A DNA stretch of 6,971 nucleotides from Puniceicoccaceae bacterium (GTDB lineage Bacteria > Verrucomicrobiota > Verrucomicrobiae > Opitutales > Coraliomargaritaceae): positions 1 to 6,971 of the forward strand of contig CABXXS010000044.1 in assembly GCA_902516225.1 (NCBI GenBank). The letters run 5' to 3'. A program made the translations under genes and the position numbers. Under the pieces are notes generated by a model that ran no database searches, had not been told where the DNA came from, and was given only the letters and a program-made list of their open reading frames with translations. Shown here one piece after another: positions 1 through 6,400 of this stretch. The stretch's first letter is position 1. Every line of letters begins with the position of its first letter.

Positions 1-698
1 TCTTCGTGATAAAGTAGGTACGCGTCCTGCTTTCCTACTACAGGAAAGTCGTATACTTGGTGTACACTCATGGGTTCTACTTCTTTCCATAGGCCTTTCT
101 CCCAATAGCGACCTTTTGCTGTGATCTCCCGGATATTGATTTCAGGATTAAAGTTGGTTGCAAAGTGATGTCCGTGATCGCCTGCGTTGGCGTCAAGAAT
201 ATCGATCGTCTCAATTTGATCAAAAAAGTGTTTTTGTGCGTAGGCGCAAAATACATTAGTCACCCCAGGGTCAAAGCCGGATCCTAGTAGGGCAGTCAGT
301 CCTGCATCTTTGAAGCGATCGTGGTACGCCCATTGCCACTTATATTCGAATTTGGCTTCTTCTAGCGGTTCGTAGTTTGCTGTGTCTAGATAATTTACAC
401 CGGCACTTAGGCAGGCATCCATTAGCGACAAGTCTTGGTAGGGAAGAGCTACATTAATGAGTATCTGGGGGGATTCGGCCTTAAGGAATTTGGAAGTCGC
501 GGCGACATCGTCGGCATCTATGGCAGCTGTTCTAATCGTGACGCCCGTCTTACTGAGCACATCTTTTGCAATAGCTTCACACTTTGAAAGAGTGCGCGAA
601 GCCAGTACAATATCTGTAAATATTTCGGCGAGTTTGGCGCATTTATGCGATACAACATTACCCACTCCTCCGGCACCTATTATAATAATTTTAGCCAT
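1..698 (-). CDS. Carboxynorspermidine synthase-like dehydrogenase (saccharopine dehydrogenase family), N-terminal part
   Basis: Likely a cytoplasmic NAD(P)H-dependent enzyme that joins aspartate semialdehyde to a diamine (putrescine or diaminopropane), giving carboxyspermidine or carboxynorspermidine in the alternative polyamine pathway. The 232 complete codons seen begin with a hydrophobic strand and GAGGVG (residues 8-13), the dinucleotide-binding loop of a Rossmann fold. Later come GSGFDPGVTNVF (139-150), NAGDHG (171-176) and FNPEINIREIT (183-193), which I recognise as typical of carboxynorspermidine dehydrogenases rather than of lysine-forming saccharopine dehydrogenases. The family is usually about 400 residues, so roughly 40% of the gene is beyond the left edge. 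The start at 698 is supported by AAGGA five bases upstream, the clearest Shine-Dalgarno in the window. It is transcribed divergently from msrB. The family is sure; the exact substrate is inferred from motif memory. A carboxynorspermidine decarboxylase gene would be an expected neighbour to the left. Confidence 0.88.
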   Translation of the reverse strand, partial: MAKIIIIGAGGVGNVVSHKCAKLAEIFTDIVLASRTLSKCEAIAKDVLSKTGVTIRTAAIDADDVAATSKFLKAESPQILINVALPYQDLSLMDACLSAGVNYLDTANYEPLEEAKFEYKWQWAYHDRFKDAGLTALLGSGFDPGVTNVFCAYAQKHFFDQIETIDILDANAGDHGHHFATNFNPEINIREITAKGRYWEKGLWKEVEPMSVHQVYDFPVVGKQDAYLLYHE

Positions 699-768
699 GA
701 GATTCCTTATTTAAGGTCGCTTCTTTCTTCAAGATTATTTATCTCCGAATTATTGTAGTATCTTAGCT

Positions 769-799
769 TTGCATTTTTTATAACAGTGGCTACTATAAT
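769..799 (+). promoter_or_regulatory. Candidate sigma-70-type promoter of msrB
   Basis: A perfect -10 hexamer TATAAT lies at 794-799, with a weak -35 candidate TTGCAT at 769-774 and a long 19-bp spacer. Transcription would start near 806, leaving only about ten bases before the msrB ATG at 817; no Shine-Dalgarno is visible there. The -10 is part of a 15-bp dyad, listed separately. The poor -35 and long spacer keep confidence low. Confidence 0.35.
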
Positions 800-807
800 T
801 ATTATAG
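793..807. repeat. 15-bp dyad (CTATAAT-T-ATTATAG) in the divergent gap
   Basis: Two perfect 7-bp arms flank a single central T, in the 118-bp gap between the carboxynorspermidine synthase-like gene and msrB. The dyad presents TATAAT on both strands, so it could be a two-way -10 region or an operator for a dimeric regulator covering the msrB promoter. It is pure AT apart from its outer C and G, so chance is a real possibility. Confidence 0.4.
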
Positions 808-816
808 ATATTTTTT

Positions 817-1422
817 ATGCTTCACAGACGCGTTTTAGTGTTACTTGTATTTTTCTTGGTAGGTATTTTCTTATCGTGTGCTATGTCCTCTAAATCTACA
901 TCGCAAGAATTCCCGGATATGGACATAAGTGCTTGTGTATCAGCCTGCGGCTTGCCTTCACATGTAGATTTAAGCAGAGGTAAATATCCTATACAGCGTA
1001 GCGAAGAAGAGTGGCTAGAACGCTTGTCCGAACAACAATACCAAGTGACACGTAAACAGGGAACTGAGCGACCTTTTGCAAATCTATACCACGATAGTAA
1101 AAAAATAGGCCTCTATCGTTGTATTGGTTGCGACACGCCCCTGTTCACTAGCATGGATAAATTTGATTCTGGTACTGGTTGGCCTAGCTTTACTCGCCCA
1201 ATCGACGACCGAACCTTGGGTGAAACTCGTGACACAAGTTACGGAATGGTTCGCGTTGAAGTACACTGTAATGTATGTGGTTCGCATCAGGGCCATGTAT
1301 TTCCCGATGGCCCTGAACCGACTGGCAAGCGTTATTGTATCAATTCTGCATCACTTCGCCTTGAGGAAGCGGATTCGCCAAAAATGGTCGGAATATTAGT
1401 CGAATCTTGGTACCTAAAATAA
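817..1422 (+). CDS. msrB: Exported peptide-methionine (R)-S-oxide reductase MsrB, probable lipoprotein
   Basis: Reduces methionine-R-sulfoxide in oxidised proteins back to methionine. The 201 residues start with MLHRR, a hydrophobic stretch (6-19) and FLSC with Cys21. This looks like a lipoprotein signal with a loose lipobox, so the enzyme probably acts in the periplasm or on the outer membrane. The MsrB domain covers about 62-185: GTERPF (82-87), zinc ligands in CIGC (102, 105) and CNVC (151, 154), SGTGWPSF (118-125), GHVFPDGP (159-166) and RYCINSASL (172-180) with catalytic Cys174. The position 54 residues before the catalytic Cys, which holds the resolving Cys in E. coli- and Neisseria-type MsrB (SGCGW), is Thr120 here. 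Cys40 and Cys44 in the N-terminal linker are possible substitutes. There is no fused MsrA or thioredoxin domain. The start is the first ATG giving a signal peptide; it lacks a Shine-Dalgarno. It converges with the flavoprotein gene. Confidence 0.95.
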   Translation: MLHRRVLVLLVFFLVGIFLSCAMSSKSTSQEFPDMDISACVSACGLPSHVDLSRGKYPIQRSEEEWLERLSEQQYQVTRKQGTERPFANLYHDSKKIGLYRCIGCDTPLFTSMDKFDSGTGWPSFTRPIDDRTLGETRDTSYGMVRVEVHCNVCGSHQGHVFPDGPEPTGKRYCINSASLRLEEADSPKMVGILVESWYLK

Positions 1423-1461
1423 TAGGTATACCATTGAACTTATACATTTACCCTAGTTTAT

Positions 1462-1530
1462 AGCGTTATTTTTGCAGACTGAAGCAGGTGTATCTACTAG
1501 TTATTTAGTAAACATCTCGTAAATAACGCT
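1462..1530. repeat. 10-bp inverted repeat between convergent genes, possible weak terminator
   Basis: AGCGTTATTT (1462-1471) is matched perfectly by AAATAACGCT (1521-1530), with 49 bases between. The right arm lies inside the last codons of the flavoprotein gene and is followed by TTTT on the plus strand. A second, overlapping pair, GTTATTTA (1500-1507) and TAAATAAC (1520-1527), encloses the flavoprotein stop codon. The convergent gap has no GC-rich hairpin with a long T run, so these are the only terminator candidates. The long loop and AT-rich stems make intrinsic termination doubtful. Confidence 0.3.
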
Positions 1531-2704
1531 TTTCGTCTTTTAGCTTTTTTACGTAGGCTTTCGCGTCTTCTTGTTCAAGCCCTCCCTCTTTTTCTATGAT
1601 ATAGTGAAGAGCATCATCTACATCATTAGCCATGCGAGTGGCATCACCACAGACGTAAAAGTAGGCACCTTTTTCTAACCAAGCGAAGAGTTCTCTACTA
1701 TTGTCTAGCATGCGGTTTTGTACGTATATTTTTTCCTTCTGGTCGCGAGAAAAAGCTACGTCTAATTTCGTTAAGATACCTTCATTAAGGTAATTTTGCC
1801 ATTCGCTTTGATAAAGGAAGTCGGTTGAATAATGTTGGTCGCCAAAAAAAAGCCAGTTCTTCCCCGAGGCGTTAGTTGCCTTACGCTCTTCAATGAAGGC
1901 GCGAAAAGGGGCTATGCCTGTGCCCGGACCTACCATAATTATAGGAGTCTCGTTATTAACTGGGAGCTTGAATTTTTTGTTAGTTGTCACAAATACCTCA
2001 GCTTTGCTTCCCTTGGATATACGCTCGGCAAGGAAGGTTGAACATACTCCCTTGCGCTCTCTTCCATGCGTGTGGTAGCGGACGACTCCTACAGTTAGAT
2101 GCACCTCCTGCGGATGTGCTTTAGGGCTAGAGGCGATCGAGTAGAGTCGCGATGGTAATTTACGCATAATACTAATAAGAGCGTCCGCAGAAAGTTCTTC
2201 AGCTGGAAATTCATACAAAAGGTCTATTATCTCACGGCCACTGATGTAATCCTGTAGATCGTTCTTGTTCTCAGGTTTTAGTAGCTCTTCCAGCTGGTTA
2301 TCACTTATTAATTCGTTGTAGCGCTTGATGACCGAGAGTGAGAGTGTGGTAATGTCGAGTTTAGAAGTCAGCGATTCTAGCAGTGTGTATGATTCACCTT
2401 TAATTTTTACCAGACTACTTGAATTTAGCTTTGTTAATGTGATGATATCTTGAACTACGTCATCAGCGTTGTGGGCAAGTACTGCGAGCGAATCGCCAGC
2501 CTCGTATGTGAGTGCCGCCTCTTCGAGCTTGAACTCTAGGTGAATGGTTTCTTTTGCTGAGCCTTCTGCAGTTAGCTTAACGCGTTTAAGTAATTCGGCA
2601 GGGTAGGGGTTCTTTCGTGAATATTTTTGCTGCGCAGAATGCTTGTTATCTTGTACACTATTAAGCGTTTTTGAATCGGGTGTGGTTGCCTCTTGTAAGC
2701 TCAT
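1505..2704 (-). CDS. NADPH-dependent diflavin-type reductase without flavodoxin domain (sulfite reductase flavoprotein alpha, CysJ-like)
   Basis: Takes electrons from NADPH onto FAD and passes them to an acceptor; by family resemblance this is a sulfite reductase system, in the cytoplasm. At 399 residues it matches only the C-terminal two thirds of CysJ (about 600). After a hydrophilic N-terminal stretch (1-30) the connecting/FAD domain begins at NPYPAELL (32-39). FAD motifs are RLYSIASS (186-193) and GVCSTFL (219-225). NADPH motifs are GPGTGIAPF (259-267), SRDQKEKIYVQ (319-329, binding the 2'-phosphate) and CGDA (352-355). The chain ends in RDVY, whose final Tyr399 would stack on the flavin. 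The FMN-binding flavodoxin domain is absent and no remnant of it is seen upstream, so electrons must go directly, or through a separate flavodoxin or ferredoxin, to the partner. No hemoprotein (CysI) gene is in the window, so the acceptor is unproven. The ATG lacks a Shine-Dalgarno. Confidence 0.9.
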   Translation of the reverse strand: MSLQEATTPDSKTLNSVQDNKHSAQQKYSRKNPYPAELLKRVKLTAEGSAKETIHLEFKLEEAALTYEAGDSLAVLAHNADDVVQDIITLTKLNSSSLVKIKGESYTLLESLTSKLDITTLSLSVIKRYNELISDNQLEELLKPENKNDLQDYISGREIIDLLYEFPAEELSADALISIMRKLPSRLYSIASSPKAHPQEVHLTVGVVRYHTHGRERKGVCSTFLAERISKGSKAEVFVTTNKKFKLPVNNETPIIMVGPGTGIAPFRAFIEERKATNASGKNWLFFGDQHYSTDFLYQSEWQNYLNEGILTKLDVAFSRDQKEKIYVQNRMLDNSRELFAWLEKGAYFYVCGDATRMANDVDDALHYIIEKEGGLEQEDAKAYVKKLKDEKRYLRDVY

Positions 2705-2709
2705 AATAC

Positions 2710-2736
2710 AGTATAAAATATGTAGTAATAGAACAA
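2710..2736 (-). promoter_or_regulatory. Candidate promoter for the flavoprotein gene, possibly giving a leaderless mRNA
   Basis: Read on the minus strand, TATACT (2715-2710) sits five bases before the ATG at 2704, and TTGTTC (2736-2731) lies 15 bp upstream of it. If used, the transcript would start at or next to the A of the start codon. The absence of a Shine-Dalgarno fits this. The short spacer and AT-rich surroundings make it a weak call. Confidence 0.25.
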
Positions 2737-2830
2737 TTATCGTACAAAATGCTAGTCGATTTCACTATTTTAGAGGTTTCTTAGAGTTTTGATTGATAAA
2801 ATTGATATCGATAAGCTTCAGTTTCAACAG

Positions 2831-2842
2831 ATTGTGCACAAT
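2831..2842. promoter_or_regulatory. 12-bp perfect palindrome, candidate operator
   Basis: ATTGTGCACAAT is a perfect palindrome, 127 bp before the flavoprotein start on one side and 229 bp before the TPR start on the other. Its size and symmetry suit a dimeric helix-turn-helix regulator. No known regulator family is assigned. Confidence 0.35.
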
Positions 2843-2910
2843 TATGCTCTGCCGCAATTCATCATCCTTAAAGCTATATTCAGTTGATAAATGCTTGGAG
2901 TAGCAGTTAC

Positions 2911-2989
2911 GCCTAAAACATCATATGTAAATAGCTATATATTTACCAAGCTATGATGTTACAAGACTTAGTAGTGGGTGCTTTTAGGC
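2911..2989. repeat. Nested three-part inverted repeat upstream of the TPR operon
   Basis: Three perfect pairs are nested. The outer arms are GCCTAAAA (2911-2918) and TTTTAGGC (2982-2989). The middle arms are AACATCAT (2917-2924) and ATGATGTT (2953-2960), sharing two bases with the outer left arm. The inner arms are GTAAAT (2927-2932) and ATTTAC (2941-2946), around an 8-base loop. As RNA it could form a long stem with internal bulges, the right side having an unpaired stretch at about 2961-2981. It ends 82 bases before the TPR start codon, so it may be a structured leader, a DNA-level regulatory site or a tiny mobile-element remnant. No target-site duplication is visible at its edges. Confidence 0.5.
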
Positions 2990-3071
2990 ATTCTAACCGC
3001 TTCTATTTGGGGCTTGGGTAGAAATTCGCTTTGCAACTGGTCCAAAGAGTCGTTGTCTTACTCTTCAGAGC

Positions 3072-5717
3072 ATGTTTTCTACAAATTTAAATCTCTATCA
3101 AATTTTCTGCCTATATATACTCCCTTGCTTTTTTCTTGGGAGCCTTTCTGCGCAGGCACCCCTTTTAGTCGATAACAACGCATCTATTAATTTAGAGGAT
3201 AAAAGTAAAGTGGAGTGGCGTATTAAAAGTGCGGAGCTTGCTTTGGATGCTGGACTGCCAGGGCTGGCAGAGACTATTTATTTTTCATTACTTGATACTC
3301 GGAGTGTTTTATCTGCAAGTCGCTTAAATAATGTCCAGATTGGATTGGCGAAGTCTCTTATTTGCCAAACCCGTTATGAAGCTGCCCGTGTGCTCTTAGA
3401 AGCGATGTCTATGGAAAGCAAAGGAAGCCAACACGCACTCTATTTAGCTTTATCAATTTACGGACACGGGCGTGAGCCTATTGACGGGTCCGCCTTGCGA
3501 ATAGCGCTGGAGCATGCTTCCGAGGAAGACTTGCAAAAGGAGGATCTCCCTTGGTTTGCTCTTTTACAGGGCTTAGAAGCGCAAATGTATGGAAATGTAG
3601 ATGTAGCCACTGCAGCTTTTAATCGTGCATCTAATAGTGCTGGTTCATCGCTATTACGCGATCATTTCGAGGCTATCCTCTTGCGCCAAAAAGTAGTCTC
3701 GGCTCCCGCTGATGAGGCTCTTGCTATAGAATTGCAGGCAAAGATAGTGAGCTTGGACGGTCAATCTAGTGCATATCCATTCTTGCGAGAGTACGCCGTT
3801 GTCCTTCACAGTCTAGGGCGCACGGAGGAAGCAATTACTGCTATCAATGCTAGTCTTGAAGGTACGTCTTCTGGCTTCTCTTCCTTAGAGCTGGAGCAGT
3901 TACGTCTGCTAAAGGGTATTATTTTGGGAGCTTCCTCTCAAAACGGGCGCGAAGTACTAGAAGAATTAATTCGCAGTGGTCGTGATCTTGAGGTCATGGG
4001 TATAGCTCTACAGCTACTTGCAAGCTCGCCAGGGCAAGAAGCGGAGTTGCTAGGATTTTTAGAAGAAGCAATTTCTCTAGCACAGCCGCACCCTCTACTA
4101 GGTCACTTGTACTACCTGCGTAGTCAACTAGCTTTAAAGGATCCAGCTACAAGATCGATTGCCGAGAGTGATGCCCGTATTCTATTAGAGCAGTTCCCTG
4201 GTATGAGTGAGGTTAGCAACGTTTATCGTCTATTAGCTTATGCTGCTCTTGAGAAAGAGCCACGCCAATACCGAACTGCTGCAGATTATTTAATACGCCT
4301 ACGAGATCAATCTACTCAAACCGAAGAGTTGATCGAAACTAATCGATTAATAGGTGATTGTTACTTCCTAAATCGTGACTATGCCAATGCGGTAGATTTT
4401 TATTTGGCTGCGAGAAGCCGCGAGACTAGTGCCGCGCGTGATGGGGACCTACTACTGCGTCTAATCTCGGCTTTAGTACGCACTGGTTTGATTGATGATG
4501 CGTTAGAATTAATTGATGAAGGTGATTTTAATAACAACATTAGCTCAGCAGACCGCTGGCGTGCAGAGTGGAATGTCGCTCAAGCTTTACAAATAAATGG
4601 CCAACCGGATGTCGCTTTAAAGCGGGTGCGCTTACTTTTGCAGGATGCTGTCCCCAACACAGTGCCAACAGCGCTCGACCTACGACTACTATGGCTAGAG
4701 AGCTACTTGTCACTAGAAGCGAACCAGATTGAGGGTCTAGCCGATCGAGTGATGCGTTTACTAGCTCGCCTCGAATCGATGCCACTTCAATCACACGATG
4801 GCGTTGATGTACTCAACCTTGATACGCGACAGACTCTCAAAACAGAAATTCTCCTCTTACAAGGATCCATCCATATGCGAGAGGGAGATATCAATTCTGG
4901 TATGCTAGTTCTGAACCAGTTACGCGAAGAATTTTCCAGCTCTGATTCTGCGCAACGCTCGTACCTTGTCGAAGCTTCGTATCACGCTTTAGTGGGTGAT
5001 TTCGTTTCCGCACAAGCGACTCTTTCGGACTTGGCACAAAGATACCCACAGAGTTCTTTGGCGCCGCAAGCGCTTTTTGAGGCTGCTCTTTACTGCGAGC
5101 GTAGAGGCGCTGAGTTCTATTCTGATGCTGTAGTCTTACATAATGATCTGGCGGAACGCTATGCTTCTGATCCGCTGTTCTACACCGCTAGATTAAAGCA
5201 GGGAAATCTACTTCGCTTAATGAACGATTTTGCGGGAGCTCAGATTGTTTATGAGAACTTGATTAATAGTTTTCCCGCTCACCAGATGCGTTACATCTCT
5301 GAACTCTCTCGAGCAGACTGTATGCTTGCACTAGCGGGTAACGAACCAGACGATTTGGGTGAGGCTATTAGTGTTTTAGAACGCTTGTTGGATTTACCAA
5401 ACCTGCCGCTTGATTTTCAGGTGGAAGCTTCTTACAAGTGGGCTTTTGCCTTGAGTAAAAGGCAGTCCGTGAAAGAGGCTGAAGAAGTACTCTCACTAAG
5501 TATTACTCGATTCTTGATCGATGAGCAAAATGCTTCCGAATTAAGCGCAACTGGACGTTATTGGATTTCGAGATCTATGCTAGAATTGGGCGAGTTACTC
5601 GAAAACAATGATTCACTCTCTGAGGCAAGCCGCATTTACCGCATGATGATTGCTTATAATCTACCAGGGCGACAAATCGCCATAGCGCGTGCGGATCGTT
5701 TACTGAGTATTGAATAA
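3072..5717 (+). CDS. Large exported tetratricopeptide-repeat protein, putative partner of the adjacent ExbB-ExbD motor
   Basis: An 881-residue protein, almost wholly helical. Residues 11-27 are hydrophobic and end in SLSAQA, giving a signal peptidase I site after Ala27 or Ala29; the n-region is unusually free of Lys/Arg. No other membrane segment is seen, so the mature protein should be periplasmic. TPR-like helix pairs are clearest at 424-452 (GDCYFLNRDYANAVDFYLAA), 460-483, 593-660, 664-735, 741-776, 785-812 and 828-860. The middle and N-terminal parts look like degenerate repeats of the same kind. No catalytic motif is recognised. The exbB-like gene follows after 31 nt. Such large TPR proteins beside ExbB/ExbD pairs have been annotated as putative TonB-system components; the function here is inferred from that context. 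The ATG at 3072 is the first in frame after a stop at 2994-2996, but it has no clear Shine-Dalgarno. Confidence 0.85.
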   Translation: MFSTNLNLYQIFCLYILPCFFLGSLSAQAPLLVDNNASINLEDKSKVEWRIKSAELALDAGLPGLAETIYFSLLDTRSVLSASRLNNVQIGLAKSLICQTRYEAARVLLEAMSMESKGSQHALYLALSIYGHGREPIDGSALRIALEHASEEDLQKEDLPWFALLQGLEAQMYGNVDVATAAFNRASNSAGSSLLRDHFEAILLRQKVVSAPADEALAIELQAKIVSLDGQSSAYPFLREYAVVLHSLGRTEEAITAINASLEGTSSGFSSLELEQLRLLKGIILGASSQNGREVLEELIRSGRDLEVMGIALQLLASSPGQEAELLGFLEEAISLAQPHPLLGHLYYLRSQLALKDPATRSIAESDARILLEQFPGMSEVSNVYRLLAYAALEKEPRQYRTAADYLIRLRDQSTQTEELIETNRLIGDCYFLNRDYANAVDFYLAARSRETSAARDGDLLLRLISALVRTGLIDDALELIDEGDFNNNISSADRWRAEWNVAQALQINGQPDVALKRVRLLLQDAVPNTVPTALDLRLLWLESYLSLEANQIEGLADRVMRLLARLESMPLQSHDGVDVLNLDTRQTLKTEILLLQGSIHMREGDINSGMLVLNQLREEFSSSDSAQRSYLVEASYHALVGDFVSAQATLSDLAQRYPQSSLAPQALFEAALYCERRGAEFYSDAVVLHNDLAERYASDPLFYTARLKQGNLLRLMNDFAGAQIVYENLINSFPAHQMRYISELSRADCMLALAGNEPDDLGEAISVLERLLDLPNLPLDFQVEASYKWAFALSKRQSVKEAEEVLSLSITRFLIDEQNASELSATGRYWISRSMLELGELLENNDSLSEASRIYRMMIAYNLPGRQIAIARADRLLSIE

Positions 5718-5748
5718 GTGAATAATTTAAAACAGATTACATTTATAT

Positions 5749-6399
5749 ATGGATAACTTTCAAAACATTTTCATTCTTCAAGGCGGACCAGTTGTCTATC
5801 CACTGCTGTTTGTCAGCATTCTAGGTATAGTGCTTTTTATTGAGCGTACGATCTATTTACACCAAGGGCAGATTGGCAATGAAGACTTTTTGAGTGGCAT
5901 TAAAAACCTTGTTCGTAAGAATCGGTTGGTAGAAGCACTTACTCTTTGCGAAGATACACCAGGTCCATTGGCACGCATCGTCAAATCTGCCTTGCTTCAC
6001 TACGGTGAGTCACGTGAATCGATCCGCGCATCGATACAGTCTTCAGCTATCGTGGAGATACCGATGCTAGAGCGTCGCATCGGATCTATCGCTGCCTTGG
6101 CAAAAGTGGCACCGATGCTTGGTTTTTTGGGTACAATAATTGCAGCCTTGCAAGCTCTTCATTCGCTAGATTCGTTCAATGGAGACAGCGCTATGCTAAG
6201 TCGCCTTCTTGGAGAGGCTTTGATTACTTCGGCAGCAGGCTTAGCTATTGGAATTATGGCTATGCTCGCTTGTCATTTTTTAAACGGTCGCGTACGTGCT
6301 CATGTCCAAGACTTTGAATGGGCTGGGCATGAAATCTATGAATTTTTATCTACGGGACCTGAGGTAGTTGCTCATCAGGATAGGGTAATTAAAGAGTGA
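5749..6399 (+). CDS. exbB: MotA/TolQ/ExbB family proton channel subunit
   Basis: Inner-membrane channel subunit that, with the ExbD-like product, uses proton flow to drive a periplasmic partner. The 216 residues have three membrane segments at about 15-34, 112-136 and 157-178. The short N-terminus before the first segment is more like TolQ than E. coli ExbB, which has a longer periplasmic extension. Family signatures are APMLGFLGTIIAAL (121-134) and GEALITSAAGLAIGI (155-169). Glu156 matches the pore glutamate of ExbB (Glu176 in E. coli), and Thr129 and Thr160 match the conserved pore threonines. The loop between the first two segments (about 40-110) is charged and should be cytoplasmic. The upstream stretch ending TTTATAT before the ATG has no Shine-Dalgarno; the start is chosen because it gives the normal N-terminus. 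The gene is second in the operon. ExbB and TolQ roles cannot be told apart from sequence alone. Confidence 0.93.
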   Translation: MDNFQNIFILQGGPVVYPLLFVSILGIVLFIERTIYLHQGQIGNEDFLSGIKNLVRKNRLVEALTLCEDTPGPLARIVKSALLHYGESRESIRASIQSSAIVEIPMLERRIGSIAALAKVAPMLGFLGTIIAALQALHSLDSFNGDSAMLSRLLGEALITSAAGLAIGIMAMLACHFLNGRVRAHVQDFEWAGHEIYEFLSTGPEVVAHQDRVIKE

Positions 6400-6400
6400 T

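Larger units (their letters stand above)
2705..3071. other. 367-bp intergenic region without genes between divergent transcription units
   Basis: No convincing coding region is seen on either strand. The region is AT-rich and contains a tandem ATTGATA pair (2792-2798, 2801-2807), a 12-bp palindrome (2831-2842) and a nested inverted repeat (2911-2989). AGCTAT occurs three times (2872, 2933, 2949). It must contain the promoter of the TPR-exbB-exbD operon, but I find no clear -35/-10 pair for it; TATATT (2875-2880) and TATGAT (2952-2957) are weak -10 candidates without good -35 partners. Confidence 0.6.

Noticed and set aside
457..714. Plus-strand open frame of 85 codons opposite the polyamine gene
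   Set aside because: It is the antisense shadow of a clear Rossmann-fold coding region, begins inside it and resembles nothing recognisable.
1408..1433. Imperfect hairpin TGGTACCT / AGGTATACCA at the end of msrB as a rho-independent terminator
   Set aside because: It needs a 2-base bulge, overlaps the stop codon and is not followed by a T-tract.
2806..2818. TATCGATAAGCTT, identical to part of common cloning-vector polylinkers
   Set aside because: Only 13 bases match and the flanks do not continue as vector sequence, so chance in an AT-rich gap is more likely than contamination.
2921..2958. Chromosome-dimer resolution (dif-like) site within the nested inverted repeat
   Set aside because: The inner arms do not fit the 11-6-11 dif layout or its conserved right arm.
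2705..3071. Possible remnant of a flavodoxin domain split from the flavoprotein by a frameshift
   Set aside because: The gap is shorter than a flavodoxin domain (about 450 bp), is AT-rich with many stops, and shows no flavodoxin-like reading frame in the gene direction.
2978..3175. Short frame starting at GTG 2978 and overlapping the TPR gene start
   Set aside because: It overlaps the well-supported TPR signal peptide in another frame, has no recognisable motif or ribosome site, and its start lies within the inverted repeat.
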